A DNA stretch of 64,000 nucleotides from JAJZGK01 sp035538795 (GTDB lineage: Bacteria; Pseudomonadota; Alphaproteobacteria; Rhodospirillales; Magnetospirillaceae): positions 1 to 64,000 of the forward strand of contig DATLJS010000069.1 of the NCBI GenBank assembly GCA_035538795.1. Reading direction: 5' to 3'. The notes under the pieces are model-generated. The model was not told the origin of the DNA. It did no database searches and was given only the letters and a program-made list of their open reading frames with translations. Positions 41,799 through 51,481 of this stretch are shown here, piece after piece (position 1 is the stretch's first letter; every line of letters starts with the position of its first letter). The translations under genes were made by a program, and so were the position numbers.

Positions 41799-44384
41799 TT
41801 ACACCGTGACGGTGTCGGCCACTTCGCGGAAGGCCTCGATTTTATCGAAGTTCATGTAGCGATAGATGTCGGCGGCCTTCTTGTTGACCACCTCGACCTG
41901 CTCCATGTACTCGGCCACGGTCGGGATGCGGCCCAGCAGGGCGCACACCGCCGACAGCTCGGCGGAGCCCAGATAGACCCGGGTGTCCAGGCCCAAGCGG
42001 TTCGGGAAGTTGCGGGTGCTGGTGGACATGGCGGTCGAGCCCTTGCGCACCTGCGCCTGGTTGCCCATACAGAGCGAGCAGCCGGGCATTTCCATGCGGG
42101 CGCCGGACTTGCCGAGAACGCTGTAATAGCCTTCCTCGTTCAGGATCAGGGCGTCCATCTTGGTCGGCGGGGCGATCCACAGGCGGGTCGGAATGTCGGA
42201 ATTGCCATCCAGAACCTTACCGGCGGCGCGGAAATGGCCGATGTTGGTCATGCACGAGCCGATGAACACCTCGTCGATCTTGTCGCCGGAGACGTCCGAC
42301 AGCAGCTTGACGTCATCGGGATCGTTCGGGCAGGCCACGATCGGTTCCTTGACGTCGGCGAGATCGATTTCGATCACGGCGGCGTATTCGGCGTCGGCGT
42401 CGGGCTGCAGCAGGTCGGGCTTGGCGATCCAGGCTTCCATGGCCTTGATGCGGCGGCCTAGCGTGCGGGCGTCCTCGTAGCCGTTGGCGATCATCCACTT
42501 CATCAGAGTGATGTTCGAGGTCATGTACTCGATGATCGGCTCTTTGTTGAGGCGGACGGTGCAGGCGGCGGCCGAACGCTCGGCCGAGGCGTCGGTCAGC
42601 TCGAAGGCCTGTTCCACCTTCAGGTCCGGCAGACCCTCGATTTCGAGGATGCGGCCGGAGAAGATGTTCTTCTTACCCTTCTTTTCGACGGTTAGCAGGC
42701 CCTGCCGGATGGCGTACAGCGGGATGGCGTTGACCAGATCACGCAAGGTCACGCCGGGCTGCATCTTGCCCTTGAAGCGCACCAGCACCGATTCCGGCAT
42801 GTCCAGCGGCATGGTGCCGGTGGCGGCGGCGAAAGCCACCAGACCGGAGCCCGCCGGGAACGAGATGCCGATGGGGAAGCGGGTGTGCGAATCGCCGCCG
42901 GTGCCGACGGTGTCGGGCAGCAGCAGACGGTTCAGCCAGGAATGGATGACGCCGTCGCCGGGACGCAGGGCGACGCCGCCGCGGGTGCTGATGAAGCCCG
43001 GCAGTTCCTTATGGGTCTTGACGTCCACCAGCTTCGGATAGGCGGCGGTGTGGCAGAAGGACTGCATCACCAGATCGGCCGAGAAGCCCAGGCAGGCCAG
43101 ATCTTTCAACTCGTCGCGGGTCATCGGGCCGGTGGTGTCCTGGCTGCCGACGGTGGTCATGCGGGGTTCGCAATAGGTGCCGGGACGCATGCCCTTGCCC
43201 TCGGGCAGGCCGCAGGCGCGGCCGACCATCTTCTGGGCCAGCGAATACCCCTTGCCCGAATCCTTGGGCGACTGGGGCAGGCGGAACAGGGTCGAGGTCG
43301 GCAGGCCCAGCGCCTCGCGGGCCTTGGCAGTCAGGCCGCGGCCGATGATCAGGGGAATGCGGCCGCCGGCGCGCACTTCGTCGAAGATCACGTCGGACTT
43401 GACGGTGAACTCCGAGATCACCTTGCCGTCCTTCAGAGCCTTGCCCTCATAGGGGCGCAGTTCAACCACGTCGCCCATGTTCATCTGGTTGACGTCCAGC
43501 TCGATGGGTAGGGCGCCGGCGTCTTCCATGGTGTTGTAGAAGATCGGAGCGATCTTCGAGCCCAGGCAGACACCGCCGAAGCGCTTGTTCGGCACAAAGG
43601 GAATGTCTTCGCCGGTGAACCACAGCACCGAGTTGGTGGCGGACTTGCGCGACGAACCGGTGCCGACCACGTCGCCGACATAGGCCACCAGATTGCCTTT
43701 GGCGCGCAGTTCTTCGAGGAACTTGACGGGGCCGCGGACACCGGTTTCCTCGGGCTCGATGCCGGGACGCGGGTTCTTCAGCATGGCCAGGGCGTGCAGC
43801 GGGATGTCGGGACGGCTCCAGGCGTCGGGAGCTGGCGACAGGTCGTCGGTGTTGGTCTCGCCGGTCACCTTGAAAATGGTGACGGTCAGGCTCTTCGGCA
43901 CTTCCGGCCGCGAGGTGAACCATTCGGCGTCGGCCCACGACTGGATCACGGCCTTGGCATTGGCGTTGCCCTTGTCGGCCAATTGCTTGACGTCATGGAA
44001 ATAATCGAACACCAGCAGGGTCTTCTTCAGGCCTTCGGCGGCGGCGGTGCCGCATTCGGCGTCGCCCAGCAGTTCGATCAGCGGCTTGATGTTGAAACCG
44101 CCGAGCATGGTGCCCAGCAGTTCGGTGGCCTTGATCTTGGAGATCAGCGGGCACTTCTCGCTGCTGGTGGAGACCTTGGCCAGATATTCGGCCTTGATCT
44201 TGGCGGCGTCGTCCACGCCGGCGGGCACGCGGTGGGTGATCAATTCGACCAGAGCCTGTTCCTCGCCCTTGGGCGGGTTCTTCAGCAGGGCGACCAGTTC
44301 CTCGGTTTGCTTGGCGGACAGCGGCAGCGGCGGAATACCCAGGGCTGCGCGTTCGGCGACATGCTGGCGATAAGCTTCAAGCAC
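41799..44384 (-). CDS. acnB: Aconitate hydratase B
   Basis: The 861-residue AcnB-type enzyme has a HEAT-like N-terminus, then the swivel domain and iron-sulfur domains. The cluster cysteines are visible at VFIGSCMTNIGH and MPGCSLCMGNQAQ. LTVTIFKVTGETNTDDLSPAPDAWSRPDIPLH is the conserved swivel block. It interconverts citrate and isocitrate in the TCA cycle (AcnB can also act on 2-methylisocitrate). GTG start with AAGGA about 9 bases upstream. Confidence 0.97.
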   Translation of the reverse strand: MLEAYRQHVAERAALGIPPLPLSAKQTEELVALLKNPPKGEEQALVELITHRVPAGVDDAAKIKAEYLAKVSTSSEKCPLISKIKATELLGTMLGGFNIKPLIELLGDAECGTAAAEGLKKTLLVFDYFHDVKQLADKGNANAKAVIQSWADAEWFTSRPEVPKSLTVTIFKVTGETNTDDLSPAPDAWSRPDIPLHALAMLKNPRPGIEPEETGVRGPVKFLEELRAKGNLVAYVGDVVGTGSSRKSATNSVLWFTGEDIPFVPNKRFGGVCLGSKIAPIFYNTMEDAGALPIELDVNQMNMGDVVELRPYEGKALKDGKVISEFTVKSDVIFDEVRAGGRIPLIIGRGLTAKAREALGLPTSTLFRLPQSPKDSGKGYSLAQKMVGRACGLPEGKGMRPGTYCEPRMTTVGSQDTTGPMTRDELKDLACLGFSADLVMQSFCHTAAYPKLVDVKTHKELPGFISTRGGVALRPGDGVIHSWLNRLLLPDTVGTGGDSHTRFPIGISFPAGSGLVAFAAATGTMPLDMPESVLVRFKGKMQPGVTLRDLVNAIPLYAIRQGLLTVEKKGKKNIFSGRILEIEGLPDLKVEQAFELTDASAERSAAACTVRLNKEPIIEYMTSNITLMKWMIANGYEDARTLGRRIKAMEAWIAKPDLLQPDADAEYAAVIEIDLADVKEPIVACPNDPDDVKLLSDVSGDKIDEVFIGSCMTNIGHFRAAGKVLDGNSDIPTRLWIAPPTKMDALILNEEGYYSVLGKSGARMEMPGCSLCMGNQAQVRKGSTAMSTSTRNFPNRLGLDTRVYLGSAELSAVCALLGRIPTVAEYMEQVEVVNKKAADIYRYMNFDKIEAFREVADTVTV

Positions 44385-44528
44385 GGCAAAATCCTTTCTT
44401 ACAGAAGGTTTCCTGGTACCGATGGCTCCGTCCCGTGGCGACGGGCTCGGGGCGAATGGTGCGCCGCGGGTCTTCGGTGTTCGGCGGGGAAGATAGCAAC
44501 TTTCTCGCGGGGGTAAAACGGAAGAAAG

Positions 44529-45047
44529 TTACTTTTTTGGATCGGTCCCGGCGACCGCCCCGCTTGCTTCGGACTCAATATGGGGGTCGATGGCCGCGGC
44601 GACTAGCCAGCGGCGGACGATGGCTTGTTCGTCGTCGCTGAATCCCGACTGCAATGCCTCCTCGATGGGGTGGACGCGGCGGCGGCATTCCTCCAGCGAC
44701 GACAGACCGGCTTCGGTGATGCGGATCATCTGGATGCGGCCATGCTCGGCATGGGCCTGCCGCGCCACCGCGCCGGATTTCAGCAGGTTGGCGACGATGA
44801 CGCTCAAGGTTTGCGGGGTCAGCTGGGTCAGACGCGCCAAATCGGCGTTCGAGGCTCCGGGATAGGCCTTGAGCATGGTCAGCACCAGGAACTGGGGCAT
44901 GGTCACGCCGAGATCGGCCAAGGCGCGCTCCATCCGCAGCCGGTGGGCGGCGGCGGCCTGGCGCAGCAGATAACCCAGATATCCCTGTTGACCGCGCTTG
45001 CCTTCTCCGGCGGCGGGAATGGATTTCAGAGACTGGGACTTGCGCAT
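44529..45047 (-). CDS. MarR-family regulator
   Basis: The 172-residue winged-helix protein has MPQFLVLTMLKAYPGASNADLARLTQLTPQTLSVIVANLLKSGAVARQ as HTH and AEHGRIQMIRIT as wing, plus a longer C-terminal tail than usual. Divergent from a carboxymuconolactone-decarboxylase-like gene with a dyad between, so probably its repressor. Confidence 0.88.
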   Translation of the reverse strand: MRKSQSLKSIPAAGEGKRGQQGYLGYLLRQAAAAHRLRMERALADLGVTMPQFLVLTMLKAYPGASNADLARLTQLTPQTLSVIVANLLKSGAVARQAHAEHGRIQMIRITEAGLSSLEECRRRVHPIEEALQSGFSDDEQAIVRRWLVAAAIDPHIESEASGAVAGTDPKK

Positions 45048-45087
45048 AATATCATAGCTCTTATATGTTGTTCGTGTTCTGATATTA
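45047..45087. promoter_or_regulatory. Dyad between marR-like and AhpD-like genes
   Basis: TAATATCA (45047-45054) and TGATATTA (45080-45087) with a 25-base AT-rich spacer. The arms reach the marR-like start codon; a likely MarR operator. Confidence 0.55.
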
Positions 45088-45109
45088 ACCTATGCCCGAC
45101 GAGGCCGCC

Positions 45110-45568
45110 ATGACCAGTTCTGCCGATTCCATTTCCCAGAAACGCTTTTACGAAACCGCCCCCGCCGCCGTTCAGGCATTGCTCGATCTGGGCAAGGCCG
45201 TCGACGCTTCCGGCCTGGACAAGGGGCTGAGCGAACTGATCAAGCTGCGGGTGTCCCAGATTAACGGCTGCGCCTTCTGCACCAAGATGCATCTGGACGT
45301 CGGCCGCAAGCTGGGCGTCGACGCCGTCAAGCTGGAGCTGGTGGCGGTCTGGCCCGAGGTGGATCTGTTCACGCCCCGCGAAAAGGCAGCCCTGGCCTGG
45401 GCCGAAGCCTGCACCCGCTTGCCGCCGACCCATGCCACCGACGAAGCCTATGCCGCCATGCGCCGGGAATTCTCGGAAAGCGAAGCCATATTCCTGACTG
45501 CCGCCATCGCCAACATCAATGCTTGGAACCGCATCGCCGCTCCCTTGCACTACGCGCCGCAAATCTAG
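45110..45568 (+). CDS. AhpD-like carboxymuconolactone decarboxylase family protein
   Basis: The 152-residue all-helical protein has the redox pair in NGCAFCTKMHLDVGRKLG (CxxC with the following His), typical of peroxidase-coupled AhpD-type members. ATG 45110 is preferred, with GAGG ahead; an ATG at 45092 is also in frame. Possible role in peroxide or electrophile stress, controlled by the divergent MarR. Confidence 0.88.
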   Translation: MTSSADSISQKRFYETAPAAVQALLDLGKAVDASGLDKGLSELIKLRVSQINGCAFCTKMHLDVGRKLGVDAVKLELVAVWPEVDLFTPREKAALAWAEACTRLPPTHATDEAYAAMRREFSESEAIFLTAAIANINAWNRIAAPLHYAPQI

Positions 45569-45631
45569 GCGAAAGGACGGGACTGACGATTCCGCTTGGC
45601 CCCGCCCATACTTTTGCTAAGGTGCCGGGCC

Positions 45632-46309
45632 ATGAGCGGATTCACTCCCGACGCCCGGTTTTCCGGTCACAATCTGGCTTGCCTGCGTGGTGAGCGGATG
45701 GTGTTCGCCCGCATGGATTTCGAGATGAAAGCCGGCGAGGCGCTGCTTCTGCTGGGGCCGAACGGCTCGGGCAAGTCCAGCCTGCTGCGTTTGCTGGCGG
45801 GTCTTTTGAAACCGGCTGGGGGCAATCTGGCCTGGAACGGCGAGCCGGTGTCGGAAGACCGCGAGGCCCATGCCGCCCGCGTCCATTATGTCGGCCACCA
45901 CGATGCCGTGAAGCCGGTGCTGACGGTGCAGGAGAATTTGCGCTTCTGGGCGCGGCTGCACGATCCGGCCTCGGGCGACGGCCTGGCGCAGGCGGCCCTT
46001 GAGCGTTTCGACATGCTGCGTCTGGCCGAGGTTCCCGGCAAGCTGCTGTCGGCCGGTCAGAAGCGCCGCCTGAATCTGTCCCGCCTGCTGGCGGCCCCGG
46101 CGCCGCTGTGGCTGTTGGACGAACCGACGGTGGCCTTGGACCGGGCTTCGGTGAAGCGGCTGGAAACGATCATCGCCGAACATCGCGCTCGGGGCGGCAT
46201 GGTGGTGCTGTCCACCCATGCCGACGTCGATCTGCCGGGAGCACGGGCGATGCATCTCGATCACTTCACCCCGCCGCCGCCGGTGGCCGAAGAGATCGGA
46301 GGCTGGTGA
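45632..46309 (+). CDS. ccmA: Heme exporter ATP-binding protein CcmA
   Basis: The 225-residue ABC ATPase has Walker A GPNGSGKSS, signature LSAGQKRRLNLSRLL, Walker B LWLLDEPTVAL and a switch His. It is the first gene of the System I cytochrome c maturation operon. CcmA with CcmB drives release of holo-CcmE. The ATG at 45632 is chosen, since upstream residues of the longer frame are unlike the family. It overlaps ccmB by one base. Confidence 0.95.
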   Translation: MSGFTPDARFSGHNLACLRGERMVFARMDFEMKAGEALLLLGPNGSGKSSLLRLLAGLLKPAGGNLAWNGEPVSEDREAHAARVHYVGHHDAVKPVLTVQENLRFWARLHDPASGDGLAQAALERFDMLRLAEVPGKLLSAGQKRRLNLSRLLAAPAPLWLLDEPTVALDRASVKRLETIIAEHRARGGMVVLSTHADVDLPGARAMHLDHFTPPPPVAEEIGGW

Positions 46310-46974
46310 TGAGCCGTCTTTTGGAAATTGTCCGCCGCGATCTCAGGCTTGCTCTGCGTCAAGGCAGCGACAGCGTGATGGTGGTGACCTTCTTCGTACT
46401 GACGGTGGTGCTGTTTCCCTTCGGCATCGGCCCGGAAGCCAACATTCTGGAACGCACCAGCGCCGGGGTGTTGTGGGTAACGGCGCTGCTGGCCTCGATG
46501 CTGTCGCTGGACCGTCTGTTCCAGGCCGATTACGAGGACGGCAGCCTGGAATTGTTGGCCCTGACGCCGACGGCCTTGGAAGTGATGGTGCTGGGCAAGG
46601 TGGCGGCTCACTGGCTGACCACGGGCCTGCCGCTGATGGTGGCGGCGCCGGTGCTGGCGGTGCTGCTGCATATGAATGCCGACGGTTTTGGCACTTTGTT
46701 GCTGACCATGCTGCTGGGAACGCCGACCTTGTCGCTGATCGGCGCCATGGGGGCGGCGTTGGTGTTGGGGGCGCGGCGCGGCGGCGTACTGTTGTCATTG
46801 CTGGTGCTGCCGCTTTATGTGCCCGTGCTGATCTTCGGCGTCGGCGCCATCGACGCGGCGGTGCAAGGGCTGCCGTCCCAGTCGCATCTGCTGATTCTGG
46901 GCGGCCAGCTGCTGGCCGCCTTGGCCCTGACGCCATGGGCGGCGGCGGCGGCTCTGAGACAGGCTTTGGAATAA
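46309..46974 (+). CDS. ccmB: Heme exporter membrane protein CcmB
   Basis: The 221-residue polytopic protein has about six membrane helices (e.g. VMVVTFFVLTVVLFPFGIG, LGTPTLSLIGAMGAALVLG). Its start overlaps the CcmA stop (TGATG). It is the permease partner of CcmA. Confidence 0.95.
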   Translation: MSRLLEIVRRDLRLALRQGSDSVMVVTFFVLTVVLFPFGIGPEANILERTSAGVLWVTALLASMLSLDRLFQADYEDGSLELLALTPTALEVMVLGKVAAHWLTTGLPLMVAAPVLAVLLHMNADGFGTLLLTMLLGTPTLSLIGAMGAALVLGARRGGVLLSLLVLPLYVPVLIFGVGAIDAAVQGLPSQSHLLILGGQLLAALALTPWAAAAALRQALE

Positions 46975-47034
46975 TTCTAAGTTTATACTGAGCATCCTGG
47001 TAATGTCTTTGGACAAGCTGTAGAACGGGTCACC

Positions 47035-47799
47035 ATGCATCGCTTCGCCAATCCCGCCCGCTTCCTGCGTCTTGCCGCCGTGATCCAGCCTTGGACGGCG
47101 GCGGCCACCGTGCTTCTGATCGGCGCCGGACTGTATCTGGGCCTTATCGCCTCGCCCGCCGATTACCAACAGGGTGAGACGGTGCGCATCATGTATGTGC
47201 ATGTCCCCTCGGCCTGGCTGGCCATGGCCTGCTATTCGACCATGGCGATCGCCAGCGCCGTCGGCCTGATCTGGAAGCATCCGCTGGCCGATCTGACGGC
47301 CAAGGCCGCTTCGCCGGTGGGCGCCGCCTTCACCTTCGTCTGTCTGGTCAGCGGTTCGCTGTGGGGCAAGCCCATGTGGGGCACTTGGTGGGCCTGGGAC
47401 GCCCGTCTGACCAGCATGCTGATTCTGTTCTTCCTGTATCTGGGCCACATGGCGCTGATCAACGCCTTCGACGATCCCACGCGCGGGGCGCGGGCTGCGG
47501 CCATTCTGGCGCTGGCCGGGTTCGTCAACATTCCGGTGATCAAATTCTCGGTCGATTGGTGGAACACCCTGCATCAGCCCGCCAGCGTCACCAAGCTGGG
47601 CATGCCGTCCATCGATCCGGCCATGCTGGTGCCGCTGCTGCTGATGGGGCTGGGCTTCACCACCTATTTCGCCACGGTGCTTTTGATCCGCGTCCGTACC
47701 GAGATCGTCGCCTCGAAGATCAGGGCCATCCGCATGACCCAGATTCATTCGGCCCATGCCCCGGCGCCGGAATCGGCGCCTGGACCGGCCGCGGTGTAA
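47035..47799 (+). CDS. ccmC: Heme-handling protein CcmC
   Basis: The 254-residue, six-helix protein has the tryptophan-rich WWD-type motif GTWWAWDARLTS and conserved His for heme. It loads heme onto CcmE. Sixty bases after ccmB. Confidence 0.95.
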   Translation: MHRFANPARFLRLAAVIQPWTAAATVLLIGAGLYLGLIASPADYQQGETVRIMYVHVPSAWLAMACYSTMAIASAVGLIWKHPLADLTAKAASPVGAAFTFVCLVSGSLWGKPMWGTWWAWDARLTSMLILFFLYLGHMALINAFDDPTRGARAAAILALAGFVNIPVIKFSVDWWNTLHQPASVTKLGMPSIDPAMLVPLLLMGLGFTTYFATVLLIRVRTEIVASKIRAIRMTQIHSAHAPAPESAPGPAAV

Positions 47800-47810
47800 G
47801 GACCCCCCTG

Positions 47811-48017
47811 ATGGACGCTTTTTCCAGCTATTTCGCCATGGGCGGCTATGCCGGCTACGTCTGGCCCGCTTATGTGCTGACGGCGGCGGTGATCATCGGC
47901 CTGCTGCTGGCCTCGTGGCGCGGCCTGAAGGCCCGCGAACGCGAACTGAAGATTCTCCAAGATCTGTCGCCCGGCCGCCGAGGCCGTTCCCGCGACGGTT
48001 CCGAAGCCCAAGGGTGA
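47811..48017 (+). CDS. ccmD: Small membrane protein CcmD
   Basis: The 68-residue protein has one helix (YVWPAYVLTAAVIIGLLLASW) followed by a basic tail (RGLKARERELKIL), as in CcmD, which holds holo-CcmE in the CcmABCD complex. It lies between ccmC and ccmE. The ATG is at 47811; the longer frame upstream is antisense/shadow. Confidence 0.88.
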   Translation: MDAFSSYFAMGGYAGYVWPAYVLTAAVIIGLLLASWRGLKARERELKILQDLSPGRRGRSRDGSEAQG

Positions 48018-48018
48018 C

Positions 48019-48465
48019 ATGGTGACGCGCAAGCAACGACGCCTGTATTTCGTGCTGCTGGGTATGCTGGCCCTGGCGGCGGCCACCGCTTTGGTGCTGA
48101 CCGCCGTGGGCGACGGCATGGTTTATTTCTATACGCCCAGTGATCTGCAGGCCAAGCATATCGGTCCCGACCGCCGCGTGCGCTTGGGCGGTCTGGTCGA
48201 AAAAGGCTCGGTGGTCAAGGACGGGCAGAATGTCACCTTCATCATCACCGACATGACCGCTTCGACCCCCGTCTCCTACACCGGCGTGCTGCCCGACCTG
48301 TTCCGCGAAGGGCAGGGCGTGGTGGCCGAAGGACGGCTGGACGGCCAGGGCGGTTTCCGCGCCTCGGAAGTGCTGGCCAAGCACGACGAGAATTACATGC
48401 CCAAGGAAGTCGCCGACGCCCTGAAAAAGTCGGGCCACTGGAAAGACGAGTACGAGCATAAATGA
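48019..48465 (+). CDS. ccmE: Heme chaperone CcmE
   Basis: The 148-residue protein has an N-terminal signal anchor (LYFVLLGMLALAAATALVL), an OB-fold, and the heme-binding VLAKHDENYMPKE with the covalent His and nearby Tyr. Overlaps ccmF by 4 bases. Confidence 0.96.
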   Translation: MVTRKQRRLYFVLLGMLALAAATALVLTAVGDGMVYFYTPSDLQAKHIGPDRRVRLGGLVEKGSVVKDGQNVTFIITDMTASTPVSYTGVLPDLFREGQGVVAEGRLDGQGGFRASEVLAKHDENYMPKEVADALKKSGHWKDEYEHK

Positions 48466-50435
48466 TCCCCGAGACCGGCCATTACGCCCTGATCCTGGCT
48501 CTGTTCGTCGCCATCGTGCAGGCCGTCGTGCCGCTGATCGGCGCCGCCAGGGACGACAAGCCCTGGATGGAGGTGGCCCGTACCGCCGCCCTCGCCCAGT
48601 TTCTGCTGATCGCCATTTCGTTCGGAGCGCTGACGTGGTCTTACGTCACCTCGGATTTCTCCGTGGTGAACGTCGCCCAGAACAGCCATACCGACAAGCC
48701 GCTGCTCTATAAAATCACCGGCGTTTGGGGCAATCACGAAGGCTCGATGCTGCTGTGGGTGCTGATCCTGGCGGCTTACGGCATGGCCCTGGCCTTGTTC
48801 GGGCGCAATCTGCCGCCGGCTTTGCGTGCCCGCGCCCTGGCCGTGCAGGCGATGGTGTCGGTGGGCTTTCTGGCTTTCATTCTGTTCACCTCGGATCCCT
48901 TCGGCCGCCTCGATCCGGCGCCGCTGAACGGCAACGGCCTCAATCCGCTGTTGCAGGACCCCGGCTTGGCCTTCCATCCGCCGTTCCTTTACCTGGGGTA
49001 TGTCGGCTTCTCGATGGCGTTCTCCTTCGCCATTGCCGCCTTGATCGAAGGCCGTGTTGATGCCGCTTGGGCCCGCTGGGTGCGTCCCTGGACCCTGGCC
49101 GCCTGGTGTTTCCTGACTCTGGGCATCACCATGGGGTCGTGGTGGGCCTATTACACCCTGGGCTGGGGCGGCTGGTGGTATTGGGATCCGACCGAAAACG
49201 CCTCGTTCATGCCCTGGCTGGCCGGTACGGCGCTGCTGCATTCGGCCATCGTGGTGGAAAAGCGCGACACCTTGAAGGCCTGGACCATCCTGCTGGCCAT
49301 TTTCTCCTTCTCGCTGTCGCTGCTGGGCACGTTCATCGTGCGCTCGGGCGTGGTGACGTCGGTGCACAGCTTTGCCGCCGATCCGGCGCGCGGCGTTTTC
49401 ATTCTGGGTCTTCTGGTGCTGGTGATCGGCGGCTCGCTGCTGCTGTTCGCCATCCGCTCGCCGTCTTTGAAGTCCGGCGGTTTGTTCACCCCGCTGTCCC
49501 GCGAAGGCAGCCTGCTGCTGAATAACGTCCTGATGAGCACCGCCTGCGGCACCGTGCTGCTGGGCACCCTTTACCCGCTGTTCGCCGATGCTTTGAACAT
49601 GGGCAAAATTTCCGTCGGTCCGCCCTTTTTCAACGCCGTCTTCATTCCGCTGATGGTGCCTATGGTGGCGACCATGGCGCTGGGGCCAATGATGTCGTGG
49701 AAGCGCGGCGACCTGCCGGGGGCCTTGGCCCGGCTGCGCGTCGCCTTCGTCCTGACCCTGGCGGCGGGCGTCGCCTGCTGGCTGCTGGGCGGCGGCGGCG
49801 TTCAGGCATTGAAAGCCGCCGGCGGTTTCGCCCTGGCGGCGTGGCTGCTGATCGGCTCCATCGTGGAATGGGCCGAGCGCGTCAGGCTGTTCAAGGTTCC
49901 TTTCGGGGAAAGCGTGAACCGCGCCTTGCATCTGCCCCGTGCCGCGTACGGCATGACCATCACCCATGCCGCCCTGGCCGTGGTGATCATGGGCATTACC
50001 GGCTCGGCGATGTGGACCACCGAGAAGATTCAGGTGATGCGTCCCGGCGAAACGGTGTCGCTGGCGGGTTTCGACCTGACCTTGAACGGCGTCGAGGACG
50101 GCATCAAGGGACCGAACTACACGGCGTCGCGCGCCAGCTTCACCGCCCGTAAGGACGGCGCTGTGGTGGCCGAGATGAAGCCCGAGAAACGGCTTTACAC
50201 CATGCCGCCGCGCCCGACCACCGACGCCGCCATCCACACCAATTTCATCAACGACCTCTATGCCGTGGTCGGCGATCCCGACGGCAAGGGCGGCTATGTC
50301 ACGCGCCTGTATCACAACACCCTGGTGCCGTGGATTTTCATCGGCGCGGTGATCATGGTTTTCGGCGGCGTAGTGTCGCTGACCGACCGCCGCCACCGGG
50401 TCGGCGCCCCCAGCCGCAAGACCAAGTCGGCCTGA
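48462..50435 (+). CDS. ccmF: Cytochrome c heme lyase subunit CcmF
   Basis: The 657-residue polytopic protein has the WWD motif GWGGWWYWDPTENASFMPW near 236, about 15 membrane helices and conserved His residues. It ligates heme to apocytochrome c together with CcmH and CcmI. Confidence 0.97.
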   Translation: MIPETGHYALILALFVAIVQAVVPLIGAARDDKPWMEVARTAALAQFLLIAISFGALTWSYVTSDFSVVNVAQNSHTDKPLLYKITGVWGNHEGSMLLWVLILAAYGMALALFGRNLPPALRARALAVQAMVSVGFLAFILFTSDPFGRLDPAPLNGNGLNPLLQDPGLAFHPPFLYLGYVGFSMAFSFAIAALIEGRVDAAWARWVRPWTLAAWCFLTLGITMGSWWAYYTLGWGGWWYWDPTENASFMPWLAGTALLHSAIVVEKRDTLKAWTILLAIFSFSLSLLGTFIVRSGVVTSVHSFAADPARGVFILGLLVLVIGGSLLLFAIRSPSLKSGGLFTPLSREGSLLLNNVLMSTACGTVLLGTLYPLFADALNMGKISVGPPFFNAVFIPLMVPMVATMALGPMMSWKRGDLPGALARLRVAFVLTLAAGVACWLLGGGGVQALKAAGGFALAAWLLIGSIVEWAERVRLFKVPFGESVNRALHLPRAAYGMTITHAALAVVIMGITGSAMWTTEKIQVMRPGETVSLAGFDLTLNGVEDGIKGPNYTASRASFTARKDGAVVAEMKPEKRLYTMPPRPTTDAAIHTNFINDLYAVVGDPDGKGGYVTRLYHNTLVPWIFIGAVIMVFGGVVSLTDRRHRVGAPSRKTKSA

Positions 50436-50450
50436 CGGAGATATCGAGCC

Positions 50451-50990
50451 ATGCGTCCTATCGCCCTTCTGCCGGTGGCGGTCTTTCTGGTTCTGGCCGG
50501 TTTCTTCGGCTATCGGCTGTTGCTGATCGACAAGGGCGACGCCCCGAACTTCATCCCTTCGGTGATGGTCGACAAACCCGCCCCCGATTTCGATCTGCCG
50601 CCGCTGTTCGACGGCAAGTCCGGTCTGAAGACGGCGGACCTTCAGGGCAAGGTGACGCTGATCAACTTCTTCGCCTCGTGGTGCGTGCCTTGCCGGGCCG
50701 AGCATCAGCTGCTGTCCACCCTGAGCGGCAAGGGCTTCGTGCTGGTGGGCGTCAACTACAAGGACAAGCCCGAGGACGCCAAGGCCTGGCTGGGCCGTTT
50801 GGGCGATCCCTACGACGTGCTGGTGGCCGACCGTCAGGGGCAGACCGGCATCGATTTCGGCGTCTACGGCGTGCCGGAAAGCTATCTGATCGACCGCCAG
50901 GGCCGCATTCGCTTCAAGCAGACCGGCCCCTTCACGCCGGAAACCATCGAGAAGGACTTGCTGCCTCGGGTCGCGGAGCTGAACAAATGA
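50451..50990 (+). CDS. ccmG: Thiol:disulfide interchange protein CcmG/DsbE
   Basis: The 179-residue, membrane-anchored thioredoxin has FFASWCVPCRAEHQLL as active site and YGVPESYLIDRQG as cis-Pro loop. It keeps apocytochrome cysteines reduced. Its stop overlaps the ccmH start (ATGA). Confidence 0.95.
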   Translation: MRPIALLPVAVFLVLAGFFGYRLLLIDKGDAPNFIPSVMVDKPAPDFDLPPLFDGKSGLKTADLQGKVTLINFFASWCVPCRAEHQLLSTLSGKGFVLVGVNYKDKPEDAKAWLGRLGDPYDVLVADRQGQTGIDFGVYGVPESYLIDRQGRIRFKQTGPFTPETIEKDLLPRVAELNK

Positions 50991-51481
50991 GAAAGTCCGC
51001 CCTGCTGCTGGCCGTCTTCATGGGGATTTCGGCCTTGCCGGCTTTGGCCGTGCAACCCGACGAGGTTCTGCCCGATCCGCAATTGGAAACCCGTGCCCGG
51101 GCCATCAGCAAGGATTTGCGTTGCCTGGTCTGTCAGAACGAATCCATCGACGATTCCAACGCCGATCTGGCCCGTGATCTGCGTCTGCTGGTTCGTAAGC
51201 GCCTAGTGGCCGGCGATAGCGATGTGCAGGTGAAGCAATATCTGGTGGACCGCTACGGCGATTACGTGCTGCTGAACCCGCCGTTCAAGACGACGACCCT
51301 GGTGCTGTGGTTCGGCCCGGCCGTCATGTTCCTGGCGGCGCTGGGCGGAGCCTGGGTCTTCGCCCGCCGCCGCAAAGCCGGAAGCGTGCTGGGCACGGCC
51401 GCGCCGGCATCCTTGAGTGATGAGGAAAAGCGCCGCGTCGCCGCTCTGCTGGCCGATGGCGATGAAGGAAAAGACGCATGA
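50987..51481 (+). CDS. ccmH: Cytochrome c maturation protein CcmH
   Basis: The 164-residue protein has a signal peptide (LLLAVFMGISALPALA), the redox motif LRCLVCQNESIDDSNADLARDLR, and a C-terminal membrane helix. Reduces the apocytochrome CxxCH. Overlaps ccmI by 4 bases. Confidence 0.95.
   Translation: MRKSALLLAVFMGISALPALAVQPDEVLPDPQLETRARAISKDLRCLVCQNESIDDSNADLARDLRLLVRKRLVAGDSDVQVKQYLVDRYGDYVLLNPPFKTTTLVLWFGPAVMFLAALGGAWVFARRRKAGSVLGTAAPASLSDEEKRRVAALLADGDEGKDA

Noticed and set aside
37229..41809. Very long plus-strand open frame (about 1,526 codons)
   Set aside because: It runs antisense through purH, the NDP-sugar dehydratase and a membrane protein gene, all clearly real. Its Gly/Gln/His-rich translation is typical of GC-rich antisense frames.
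48393..50705. Minus-strand open frame of about 770 codons
   Set aside because: Antisense to ccmF and ccmG; low-complexity His/Gln/Arg composition and no family resemblance.
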